From Pseudonocardia nematodicida (GTDB lineage: Bacteria; Actinomycetota; Actinomycetes; Mycobacteriales; Pseudonocardiaceae): a stretch of DNA of 64,000 nucleotides. Location: assembly GCF_040105385.1 (NCBI RefSeq), contig NZ_JBEDNQ010000006.1, forward strand, positions 62,001 through 126,000, given 5' to 3'. Each line of letters opens with the position of its first letter. The stretch's first letter is position 1. The notes beneath the pieces were generated by a model. It saw only the letters and a program-made list of their open reading frames with translations. It did not search any database and was not told the origin of the DNA. Shown in pieces: positions 8,636-16,138 of the stretch. A program made the translations under genes and the position numbers.

Positions 8636-9100
8636 ATGACACGGTGGCTGGACGACCGCGAGCAGCGCGCCTGGCGGGACTACCTCGCGATGCAGTCCCG
8701 GCTCGGCGCCGAGCTGCACCGCCGCCTGCAGGCCGACGCCGGGCTCTCGCTCGCCGACTTCGACGTCCTCGTCGCGCTCACCGACCGGCCCGATGAGCGG
8801 GCGCGCGTGCTCGAGCTCGCCGGGGCGCTGCAGTGGGAGAAGAGCCGGCTCTCGCACCATCTGGCCCGGATGCGGCGGCGCGGGCTGATCACCCGCGAGG
8901 AGTGCGACGACGACGGCCGCGGCGCCTTCGTCGCGCTCACCTCCGAGGGGCGGACGGCGATCGAGCGCGCGGCCCCGGACCACGTCGAGTCGGTGCGCGA
9001 GCTGCTCTTCGACGCGCTGTCCGACGAGGACGTAGACGCGCTCGCCCGGATCACCGGCGCCGTGCTGTCCCGGCTGGCGCCCGGGGCCGTCTCACGCTGA
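8636..9100 (+). CDS. MarR family transcriptional regulator
   Basis: 154 residues. The central winged helix-turn-helix is visible: LSLADFDVLVALTD, then ELAGALQWEKSRLSHHLARMRRRGLI as the recognition helix, and the wing with DGRGAFVALTSEG. MarR proteins bind as dimers to palindromes and are released by small phenolic or hydrophobic ligands. It is transcribed away from the LLM oxidoreductase and VOC genes, which are its likely targets together with itself. Confidence 0.88.
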   Translation: MTRWLDDREQRAWRDYLAMQSRLGAELHRRLQADAGLSLADFDVLVALTDRPDERARVLELAGALQWEKSRLSHHLARMRRRGLITREECDDDGRGAFVALTSEGRTAIERAAPDHVESVRELLFDALSDEDVDALARITGAVLSRLAPGAVSR

Positions 9101-9170
9101 GAGCGACGGGCGGGAACCGGCCACCGGCGTTCCTGGCATCGCCTCCCAGACGCCCGCCAGGAGGAGCCCC

Positions 9171-9569
9171 ATGTCCCCGACCACCCGCACCCTGATCAGC
9201 CCCGGTCGCCACGTCCGGGGGCGGGGGGCGACCCAGCGGCTCGGCGAGTACCTCGCCCCGCCCGGCTCGACGCCGCTGATCATCGCCGACGACAAGGGCC
9301 GGCCCAGCTGAGCTGGGACGTGCTGTGGGAGTACGCGCTGCCGGCGATCGACGCGGTCCGCGACCACCAGGTCACCCCGGCCGTGGAGAAGGTCATCGAG
9401 GCGAACACCCTGCTGTCCGGGCTGGGCTTCGAGTCCGGCGGGCTCGCCGCCGTGCACCCGATCCACAACGGGCTGACCGCGGTGCCGACCACGCACGGCC
9501 CGGCGCACGGCCCGGGTCCGCGCCGACGCCGGCCTGCCCGAGCCGGTCCCCTACACCGCCGCGCACTGA
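9171..9569 (+). pseudogene. decayed glycerol dehydrogenase (GldA-like), internal deletions
   Basis: A good ribosome site (GGAGGAG) precedes ATG 9171. The first 40 residues (RTLISPGRHVRGRGATQRLGEYL, then PLIIADD) match the start of GldA. A stop follows at 9309-9311. From about 9314, in another frame, come WEYALPAIDAVRDHQVTPAVEK, IEANTLLSGLGFESGG and HPIHNGLTAVPTTHG, the middle of the same enzyme including its metal-site His region. A short piece in yet another frame (DAGLPEPVPYTAAH, stop at 9567) looks like its end. Full GldA has about 360 residues, so roughly two thirds are lost. Confidence 0.8.
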
Positions 9570-9574
9570 CCGCC

Positions 9575-9607
9575 CGGGCCCACGAGGGACGACCCCTCGT
9601 GGGCCCG
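9575..9607. terminator. hairpin terminator between convergent genes
   Basis: Perfect 14-bp stem: CGGGCCCACGAGGG (9575-9588) pairs with CCCTCGTGGGCCCG (9594-9607) around a 5-nt loop. It sits 8 nt before the stop of the minus-strand ADH gene and just after the gldA remnant, so it can end transcription from both sides. There is no long U run, as is common in actinobacteria. Confidence 0.6.
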
Positions 9608-9614
9608 CCGGGCA

Positions 9615-10640
9615 TCAGGGCACGAGGATCGCCCGGCCGCGCACCCGGCCGGCGTCGAGGTCGTCGATCGCGCTCTGGAAGTCGTCCAGGGCGTACCGCG
9701 TGGTGTGCAGCGTGACCAGACCGCGGGCGGCGAGCGCCATCAGGTCCTGCAGGTCGTTGTAGGACCCGACCAGGTTGCCGATCACGTTCACCTCGGACGA
9801 GACCAGGTCGATCGTCGGGACGTCGACGTTCTCGCCGTAGCCGACCACGTGGTAGTCCCCGGCCCGCCGGGTCATCCGCAGGCCCTCGGCCGTCGAGCCG
9901 CCCTCGCCGACGAAGTCCAGCACGACCTCGGCGCCGGCACCGCCGGTCAGCGACAGCACCTCGTCGACGTGCGACCCGTCGGCGACCACGCCGTCGTCAG
10001 CGCCGATCGACAGCGCCAGCTTCAGCGCGTCCGGGTTCCGGTCGAGCACCACCAGCCGGGCCGGGGTGAGCGCCTGGAGCACCTGGATGCCGATATGGCC
10101 GAGCCCGCCGGCCCCGATCACCACGCAGGTGTCGCGGGGCCCGAGACGCCGCGACGCCTTGGCCGCCGCGTGGTAGGCGGTCAGCCCGGCGTCGGCGAGC
10201 GCGGCGACGTCGGCCGGCTGCAGCGACGGGTCCAGCTTCACCACCGAGCGGGCCGACGTGCGCAGGTACTCGGCATACCCGCCGGCGGTGTCGATCCCCG
10301 GGAACGCCGAGGCCTCGCAGTGCACGTCGTCGCCCGAGCGGCAGGCCCGGCACAGCCCGCAGGTGATCAACGGGTGCACGATCACGGTGTCGCCCTCGGC
10401 CACGTTCGTCACCGCCGACCCGACGGCGGCGACCCAGCCCGCGTTCTCGTGGCCGATCGTGTACGGCAGCGCGACCTGCGACTTCTCCGCCCACTGGCCT
10501 TCCAGGATGTGCAGGTCGGTACGGCACACCCCGGCGCCGCCGATCTTCACCACGACGTCGTGCGGGCCGGCGACCTCCGGGGCCGGGACCTCGGTCAGCT
10601 CCAGCGGACGGTGGTAGCCGACGACCTGAACGGCCTTCAT
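9615..10640 (-). CDS. zinc-dependent alcohol dehydrogenase (Mim/Prm-associated type)
   Basis: 341 residues, medium-chain dehydrogenase. The catalytic zinc site includes Cys in GAGVCRTDLH and the GHE motif (YTIGHENAGW). The structural zinc site has the Cys cluster CGLCRACRSGDDVHC. The NAD-binding fold is VVIGAGGLGHIGIQ, with an acidic residue at the end of the second strand (VVLDRN) suggesting NAD(H). In propane/Mim diiron monooxygenase operons, an ADH oxidises the secondary alcohol product. Its start overlaps the end of the DUF59 gene by 4 nt, making it the last gene of a three-gene unit. Confidence 0.88.
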   Translation of the reverse strand: MKAVQVVGYHRPLELTEVPAPEVAGPHDVVVKIGGAGVCRTDLHILEGQWAEKSQVALPYTIGHENAGWVAAVGSAVTNVAEGDTVIVHPLITCGLCRACRSGDDVHCEASAFPGIDTAGGYAEYLRTSARSVVKLDPSLQPADVAALADAGLTAYHAAAKASRRLGPRDTCVVIGAGGLGHIGIQVLQALTPARLVVLDRNPDALKLALSIGADDGVVADGSHVDEVLSLTGGAGAEVVLDFVGEGGSTAEGLRMTRRAGDYHVVGYGENVDVPTIDLVSSEVNVIGNLVGSYNDLQDLMALAARGLVTLHTTRYALDDFQSAIDDLDAGRVRGRAILVP

Positions 10641-11359
10641 CGGGCGTCTCCCTTCACGGGGTCGGGGTACCGGGTGCGCAGCAGACCCCGGCAGAAGTGG
10701 GCGTTGCCCTCGATCGAGATGCGCTGCGAGCGGGCCATCCGCAGTCGCAGCGGGATCTCCTCGGGCGGGTACGGGACGCCGTCGTGCCCGACGAACACCG
10801 ACTCGCCTTCGCCGGTGGGCAGTCCGATCGCGGCCCGACGGCGCAGCAGGGCCGCGGTGGCCGGGACGGCCGGCAGGTCGGCGATCCGCACCCCGTGCAG
10901 TGACTCCAGCTCCCGGTCCGGGTCGGCACGCAGCAGCAGCGTCAGCGCGCGCTCCATCGCGGCCGCGTGTGCCTTGCGCCGGAAGGTGAGCCGAAGTTCG
11001 TCCAGATCGGACTCGGCCTCGTGCCGGAACGTGCCGCGGTAGCCCGCGTCCGCGGCCAGCCCGGCGTTGATCAGGTCGGAGTCGTGGTGGTCGTCGAGCT
11101 CGACCACGACCTCACCGGTCCAGGGCAGCGCGGTGAGCACGTCCTTGGCGTCCGAGCACATCAGGTAGGCGAAGTTCGGCGCGCAGAACGCGGTGGGCAG
11201 GCGCAGGTGCACCGCGACCCGATCACCGTCGACCTCGAGCGAGCGGACGAACTCCAGGTCGGTGATCGGCTCGTCCAGCTCCGGGTCGACCACGGCGTCC
11301 AGCGCCCGCCAGGCCTCGTCCCGGTGGGTCCGCGCCCGGTCCAGGGTCGGCGCGCTCAT
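10637..11359 (-). CDS. DUF59 (MIP18/SufT-like) iron-sulfur assembly family protein
   Basis: 240 residues. The N-terminal part has the DUF59 signature: ALDAVVDPELDEPITDLEFVRSLEVDGDRVAVHLRLPTAFCAPNFAYLM. DUF59 proteins help assemble Fe-S or diiron centres. The C-terminal 100 residues are an extra basic helical region seen in the homologs of Mim/Prm operons, where this gene lies between the amidohydrolase and the ADH. Exactly that order is seen here. It overlaps the amidohydrolase stop by 1 nt and the ADH start by 4 nt. Confidence 0.82.
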   Translation of the reverse strand: MSAPTLDRARTHRDEAWRALDAVVDPELDEPITDLEFVRSLEVDGDRVAVHLRLPTAFCAPNFAYLMCSDAKDVLTALPWTGEVVVELDDHHDSDLINAGLAADAGYRGTFRHEAESDLDELRLTFRRKAHAAAMERALTLLLRADPDRELESLHGVRIADLPAVPATAALLRRRAAIGLPTGEGESVFVGHDGVPYPPEEIPLRLRMARSQRISIEGNAHFCRGLLRTRYPDPVKGDAR

Positions 11360-12372
11360 CAGGCCACCGCCACGGCCTGCGGCTCCTCGCGCGGGAGCTG
11401 CAGCTCCGCGGGGACCTCGATGTCGTACATCGCGGCCGCGTTCAGCCCGAGGATCTTGCGCTTCTGGTCGGTGGTCAGCGGCGCGTACTCGGTCATGTCC
11501 TCGGGGATCTGGAAGTCGACGAACCGCTCGACCAGCCAGCGCGGCGTCCAGATCGCGTAGTCGCTGGAGAACTGGATGCGGTCCTCGTCGAGCCAGTACA
11601 GGAGCTCGCCGATGATCTGCGCGAAGTACTTCGGCCGGGTGTGGATGAACGGCATCGCGACGGCCAGCCCGGCGTGCACGTTCGGCTCCTGGGTGGCGAT
11701 CCAGCAGAAGTCCTCGAGCCGGGGCAGTCCACAGTGCTCGATCACGAAGTTGAGCCCGGTGAAGTCGGTGGCGGCCTTGTCGACGTCGGCGACGTCGAAG
11801 GCGTCCCGGTCCAGCGGCCGGATCGTCGGTCCCTTGTGGATGTGGATGTTGCGGATGCCCAGCTCCTGGGCGGCCTCCAGGTACTTGTAGGACCAGTAGT
11901 CGTCGAGCTTCCAGCCGCGGGACTCGCCGTGCCACTCCGCGGTGTAGAGCTTCACGCCCTTGAGCCCGAAGCGCTTCGCGTCCTCGCGCAGCTGCACCAG
12001 GCCCTGCTCGCCGTTGCGCGGATCCCAGTTGTGGTTGTAGGTCAGCCTGTCCGGGTGGGCCTGCGCCAGCGCGAAGGCCTCCTCGGTCTGCCCGAACCCG
12101 TTGACGTAGAACTCGCCCAGGTGGGCGGGCTGGAAGATGGCGTGGTCGACGTAGCCGTCGGTGAACAGGTCGGTCATCAGCCGCTCGCCGCCCTGGTAGA
12201 GGTAGTCCTCGTAGGGCCAGACCTCGGACTCCGGGCTGAGGTTGCGGTGGTAGTCGTAGAAGCAGTCGATGAACTGCGTCCCGTGGATGTTGCGCCGGTT
12301 CTCCGGGCGCGCGTCCCACAGCGCCACGTGGGCGTCCACGATGAAGTAGGACTCACCGTTCTTCGAGTACAT
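11359..12372 (-). CDS. amidohydrolase family protein of diiron monooxygenase operons
   Basis: 337 residues from the ATG at 12370-12372, with AGAGGA upstream. It has the metal-dependent TIM-barrel features of amidohydrolase_2: VDAHVALWD at the N-terminus, HIHKGPT, VIEHCGLPRLEDFCW, and FSSDYAIW near the C-terminus with the final Asp ligand. The sequence is of the type found after the hydroxylase genes in propane (prm) and methylethylketone/propane (mim) monooxygenase clusters. Its chemical role there is not settled. It is the first gene of the unit and diverges from the AcoR-like regulator over 225 bp. Confidence 0.85.
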   Translation of the reverse strand: MYSKNGESYFIVDAHVALWDARPENRRNIHGTQFIDCFYDYHRNLSPESEVWPYEDYLYQGGERLMTDLFTDGYVDHAIFQPAHLGEFYVNGFGQTEEAFALAQAHPDRLTYNHNWDPRNGEQGLVQLREDAKRFGLKGVKLYTAEWHGESRGWKLDDYWSYKYLEAAQELGIRNIHIHKGPTIRPLDRDAFDVADVDKAATDFTGLNFVIEHCGLPRLEDFCWIATQEPNVHAGLAVAMPFIHTRPKYFAQIIGELLYWLDEDRIQFSSDYAIWTPRWLVERFVDFQIPEDMTEYAPLTTDQKRKILGLNAAAMYDIEVPAELQLPREEPQAVAVA

Positions 12373-12489
12373 CGTCGTCCTCTCGGGTCGCGGCGAGGTG
12401 GTGGGCACCCCGCGACGGCACGGGCCGGTGTGCTTCTCCCGTGTGGCAGCCGAAGGTAGGAACGCCCGCGCACCGGTGGGCGTGATCGA

Positions 12490-12506
12490 CGTCTCAAGCT
12501 GAGACG
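12490..12506. promoter_or_regulatory. perfect 7-bp palindrome upstream of amidohydrolase and regulator
   Basis: CGTCTCA-AGC-TGAGACG is a perfect inverted repeat with 7-bp arms and a 3-nt centre, about 90 bp from the regulator start and 118 bp from the amidohydrolase start. Fis-type activators bind such dyads, so the AcoR-like protein encoded at 12598 is the likely binder. Confidence 0.5.
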
Positions 12507-12597
12507 AGACGCCCCCGGCCGGTCGTTGCCGCTGTGACACGATCACCGGACGGGCGGGGCCCAGCCCCGTCCGCGGCGTCGTACAGGGAGGTACGCG

Positions 12598-13989
12598 ATG
12601 GGCCAGGCCCTGGCTCCGGCCCGCATCTCGGCGTCCTGGGCGCGCAGCGAGACCTACGGGGCCCCGACCGAGGCGATCAGCCCGGCCTTCACCGGGCAGG
12701 TCGACGACAGCTCGCTGTTCGCCCGCTGCGGCAGCGAGGTCCTGGGCGGCCTGCACGAGAGCCTGCCCGGCGAGCCGATCAGCCTGATGTTCACCGACGC
12801 CGAGGGCGTCGTGGTCTCCCGGCTGTGCGACGAGCGCTCGCTGACCAGCTCGCTGGACCGCACCTACCTCGCGCCCGGCTTCGCGTTCGGGGAGCGGGAG
12901 GCCGGCACCACCGGACTCGGGCTGGCGCTGGCCGACCGGGTCCCGTCCCTGGTGCGCGGCGACGAGCACTACTGCACCGGGCTGTGGGGCTACACCTGCG
13001 CGGCCGCCCCGGTCGTCGACCCGGTCGACGGCTCGCTGCTGGGCAGCATCAACCTCACCACCTGGTCCGAGCGCTCGCAGGGGCTGCTGCTCGCCCTGGC
13101 CCGCACCGCCGCCGGGCAGACCTCGGCGCTGATGCTGGCCCGCGGACGCGGCAGCGTCGGCCGCCCGGCGCCGCGAGGCGAGGTGTTCCGGGTGACCCCG
13201 CAGGCCCCGGCCGGGATCGCCGGGCTGTCCGGCACGTGGCGCCGGGCCCTCGACGAGGTCACCGACGCCCTCGCCGGCGACGCCCGGGTCGGCGTGGTCG
13301 GCGAGCCCGGCGCCGGGAAGACGGCACTGCTGGCCACGGCGCTGGCGGGCGCCCGCCCGCGGCACCGGGTGCTGCGCACGCTGCCACCGGCCGCCGAGGA
13401 CGCGGTCTCCTGGCTGTCGCTGTGGTCACCGGAGCTGGGCAAGCCGGACACCGCCGTGATCGCCGGACGGGTGCACGAGCTCCCCGGTCCGGTCGCGACC
13501 CGGCTGGCCTCGCTGGTCCGGTCGGCCGCGGGCCCGGCGCTGAGCGTCACGGCCGGGTCGGTGCACGCGATCCCCGAGCCGCTGGCCCGGCTGCTCGACG
13601 TCGTGGTCGAGGTCCCGCCGCTGCGGCACCGGGCCGCCGACGTGCTGCCGCTGGCCCGTCACTTCGCCCGGGACGGCGTCCGGTTCACCGACGCCGCCGC
13701 GCGGGCCCTCCGCTCGTTCCACTGGCCGGGCAACGCCGAGCAGCTCCGCCGCACGGTCCGCGACGCCGCCGCCCGCAGCACCCTGATCGACGTCCGGCAC
13801 CTGCCCCCGGAGCTGCTGGCGACCCGGTCGCCGACGCTCACCCGGATCGAGGCGCTGGAGCGCGACGAGCTGGTGCGCTGCCTGAACGAGCACGGGATGA
13901 GCGTGACCCACGCCGCGGAGACGCTCGGGATCAGCCGGGCGACCGCGTACCGCCGCGTCGCCCGCTACGGGATCGCCCTCCCCGGCTGA
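12598..13989 (+). CDS. AcoR/MimR-like GAF-AAA-Fis transcriptional activator
   Basis: 463 residues. Residues 1-190 are a GAF-type sensor (FTDAEGVVVSRL, AGTTGLGLAL, TCAAAPVVDPVDGSLLGSINLTTW). Residues about 240-400 are a shortened AAA+ domain with Walker A GEPGAGKT. The C-terminus is a Fis helix-turn-helix (GMSVTHAAETLGISRATAYRRVARYG). The GAFTGA loop used to contact sigma-54 is absent, in keeping with actinobacteria lacking RpoN. It therefore probably activates sigma-70 promoters. It diverges from the ADH/DUF59/amidohydrolase unit, as such regulators do beside prm/mim operons. Confidence 0.85.
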   Translation: MGQALAPARISASWARSETYGAPTEAISPAFTGQVDDSSLFARCGSEVLGGLHESLPGEPISLMFTDAEGVVVSRLCDERSLTSSLDRTYLAPGFAFGEREAGTTGLGLALADRVPSLVRGDEHYCTGLWGYTCAAAPVVDPVDGSLLGSINLTTWSERSQGLLLALARTAAGQTSALMLARGRGSVGRPAPRGEVFRVTPQAPAGIAGLSGTWRRALDEVTDALAGDARVGVVGEPGAGKTALLATALAGARPRHRVLRTLPPAAEDAVSWLSLWSPELGKPDTAVIAGRVHELPGPVATRLASLVRSAAGPALSVTAGSVHAIPEPLARLLDVVVEVPPLRHRAADVLPLARHFARDGVRFTDAAARALRSFHWPGNAEQLRRTVRDAAARSTLIDVRHLPPELLATRSPTLTRIEALERDELVRCLNEHGMSVTHAAETLGISRATAYRRVARYGIALPG

Positions 13990-14212
13990 CCTGCGGTACC
14001 GGTCGGGTGCCGTGCCCCGGATCGGAGTGCGGGTCGCCACATCCGGTGTCACGCTGCAACGAACGGGTACCCCTGGGCGTCGTGTCTGTCGGGGGACACG
14101 TACACGGCGCCGGACCCGACCGGGCGGACGCTCCTCGGGCACCCGAGGGGCGGGTCACACCGGCGCACAAGGCACCATACGGGTGACTTTCGGCGACTCG
14201 GGGGAGGCAGTA

Positions 14213-14836
14213 GTGGTGGTCGTACTGTCGGAGACGCTGGCGGGACTGATCGCCGCGGCGCCGTCGGCCCCCTTCCGCTCACTCGTGGTCGTGGCGGTCG
14301 GCGCATTCCTCGAGGGCCCGATCGTCACCGTGGCCGCGGCCGCGCTGGCCGGCGCCGGCCAGCTGCCCTGGTGGGGTGTCTGGATCGCCGCGCTGGTGGC
14401 CGACGTCGTCGGCGACACCGTGCTCTACGTGCTGGGCCGGCACGGGGACCGTCCGCGCGTCGCCCGCCTGCTGACCCGCCTCGGCCTGACCGACGCCCGG
14501 CGCACCTCCCTGACCCGCGAGGTCCGCTCGCACCTGCCGAGGATCGTGATCGGCGCGAAGCTGGTCGACATCGGCGCGGTCCCGGCCTATCTGGCCGCCG
14601 GGCTGGCGAACGTGGGCTACCGGCGGTTCCTGGCCTGGATCGTGCCGACCACCGCGGTCCGGGTCACCGTGCTGGTCGGCCTGGGCTACGCCGTCGGCGA
14701 CCGGCTCGCCCGGGACCTCGTCGAACGGCCGTGGCTGCTGCTGGTGGGCGGGCTCCTCGTCGGCGCCGTCCTGCTGGCCGGACGCCTCGTCGTCGGCCGG
14801 GCGACGGCGGCACGGCGCCGGCCGCGGGTGCGCTGA
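14213..14836 (+). CDS. DedA/VTT family membrane protein
   Basis: 207 residues. The start is GTG 14213, or GTG 14216 three bases on, after GGGGAGG. Four to five hydrophobic segments are present. The DedA signature is visible in FLEGPIVTVAAAALAGAG and VADVVGDTVLYVLGRHG, and a re-entrant region follows in RIVIGAKLVDIGAVPAYLAAGL. DedA proteins are proposed proton-linked flippases for C55 or phospholipid carriers. The 220-bp gap before it shows no other gene. Confidence 0.82.
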   Translation: MVVVLSETLAGLIAAAPSAPFRSLVVVAVGAFLEGPIVTVAAAALAGAGQLPWWGVWIAALVADVVGDTVLYVLGRHGDRPRVARLLTRLGLTDARRTSLTREVRSHLPRIVIGAKLVDIGAVPAYLAAGLANVGYRRFLAWIVPTTAVRVTVLVGLGYAVGDRLARDLVERPWLLLVGGLLVGAVLLAGRLVVGRATAARRRPRVR

Positions 14837-14861
14837 CCGCCCTGCGGACCCGCCCCGGAGC

Positions 14862-15851
14862 TCAGTGGGCGGGGGCGGTGGTGGAGGCCCGCGGGATCAG
14901 GGTCGGCGCCGAGACGAGCAGGCGGGGGCAGTCCTCCCGGTCCGCCTCGAGGACCAGCCGCAGCGCGTCGGCGGCGATCTGGCCGAACGGGACCCGCACG
15001 GTGGTCAGCGGCACCGGGAGCCGGCTGACGACCGGGATGTCGTTGTAGCCGACGATCGACACGTCCTCGGGGACCCGCAGGCCGAGGGCGAGCGCCGCGG
15101 CCATCACGCCGATCGCGTTGTTGTCGTTGATCGCGAACACCGCCGTCGGCCGGTCCGCCCCGCCCAGCAGGCGCCGCCCGGCCACCTCGCCGGCCTCGAT
15201 GGAGAAGGAGTCCCCGGTGACCAGGGTGGGGTCCGGCGCGATCCCGGCCTCGGCGAGGGCGTCCTCGTAGCCGGCCCGGCGGGCCACGGTGCTCGACGCG
15301 AACCCGGGCCCGTTGACCAGCCCGATGCGCCGGTGGCCCAGGTCCACCAGATGCCGGGTGGCGAGCCGGGCACCCAACCGGTCGTCGCCGAGCGCGGCCG
15401 GAGCGATCCCGTCGGTCCGCAGGGCCAGTACCCGCGTCACCTCGGCCGGCGGCACCACCGGCGGCGGCTGCAGGCGGGCGGTCGTGAGCACCAGGGCGTC
15501 CACCCGGCGCCGCACCAGGGACTGCACCGCCCGGACCTCGGGCTCGAGCTCGTCCTCGGTGGTCGCGACGACGGCGAACAGCCCGCGCGCCGCCGCGGCG
15601 GCCGCGATCTCCTCGTAGAACATCGCCATCACCGGCTCGGTGAGCCGCGGGACGATCACACCGATCGTGTTGGTGCCCGACCGGCGCAGACCGGACGCCA
15701 GCGGGTCCCGCACGTAGCCGAGCTCGGTGGCGATCCGGCGCACCCGCTCGGCGGTCGCGCTCGTCGACCGCGGGAGGCGCTCGTCGAGCACCCGGGAGAC
15801 GGTCGACTTGCTGACCCCGGCGACGCGGGCGACATCGAGGATGGTGACCAC
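14862..15851 (-). CDS. LacI family transcriptional regulator
   Basis: 329 residues. The N-terminal LacI helix-turn-helix is TILDVARVAGVSKSTVSRVLDERL with the hinge helix region YVRDPLASGLRR. A periplasmic-binding-like domain follows (TNTIGVIVPRLTEPVMAMFYEEI, AVFAINDNNAIGVMAAAL, VSIVGYNDIP). The ligand, usually a sugar, is unknown. Two CG-centred palindromes just upstream of its start suggest autoregulation. No sugar genes are adjacent, so its targets may lie elsewhere. Confidence 0.9.
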   Translation of the reverse strand: MVTILDVARVAGVSKSTVSRVLDERLPRSTSATAERVRRIATELGYVRDPLASGLRRSGTNTIGVIVPRLTEPVMAMFYEEIAAAAAARGLFAVVATTEDELEPEVRAVQSLVRRRVDALVLTTARLQPPPVVPPAEVTRVLALRTDGIAPAALGDDRLGARLATRHLVDLGHRRIGLVNGPGFASSTVARRAGYEDALAEAGIAPDPTLVTGDSFSIEAGEVAGRRLLGGADRPTAVFAINDNNAIGVMAAALALGLRVPEDVSIVGYNDIPVVSRLPVPLTTVRVPFGQIAADALRLVLEADREDCPRLLVSAPTLIPRASTTAPAH

Positions 15852-15876
15852 AGCCGGACGCTACCGCGGTTGCAAT

Positions 15877-15890
15877 CGTTCCCGGGAACG
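15877..15890. promoter_or_regulatory. LacI-type operator 1
   Basis: CGTTCCCGGGAACG is a perfect 14-bp palindrome with a central CG step, 26 bp upstream of the lacI start. The form and position are typical for autoregulated LacI-family proteins. Confidence 0.6.
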
Positions 15891-15924
15891 GTATTGACGG
15901 CCCACCGTTCCATGATGCATCGTT

Positions 15925-15936
15925 GGGAACGTTCCC
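15925..15936. promoter_or_regulatory. LacI-type operator 2
   Basis: GGGAACGTTCCC is a perfect 12-bp palindrome sharing the GGGAACG half-site with operator 1. The centre-to-centre distance is about 47 bp, which would allow cooperative binding or a small loop. An isolated half-site, CCGTTCC, lies between them at about 15905. Confidence 0.55.
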
Positions 15937-16138
15937 GCAACCGTTCTGATCTTCGACCCGGACCTCGGCCCGGCCCATGAGTTGTCCGCTCCCTTCTGGT
16001 CGCATCCCCGCCGGCGCGGGGAGGTCGCCCAGGCCTTGGCCGTTCGCCGGGCTCGTCCGAGCCCGACGGGTCAGGGCGAAGACCCGCACCTCCGGCGGCC
16101 CCGCCGACCCCCCGGGCGGACCTCCGCCGCCGTACTGC

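Noticed and set aside
12373..12597. Sigma-54 promoter in front of the amidohydrolase operon
   Set aside because: No GG-N10-GC -24/-12 element was found, the activator lacks GAFTGA, and actinobacteria do not carry RpoN.
15852..16138. LacI operators as control sites for hppD
   Set aside because: hppD is transcribed toward them and its start is 1.4 kb away. The palindromes adjoin the lacI start instead.
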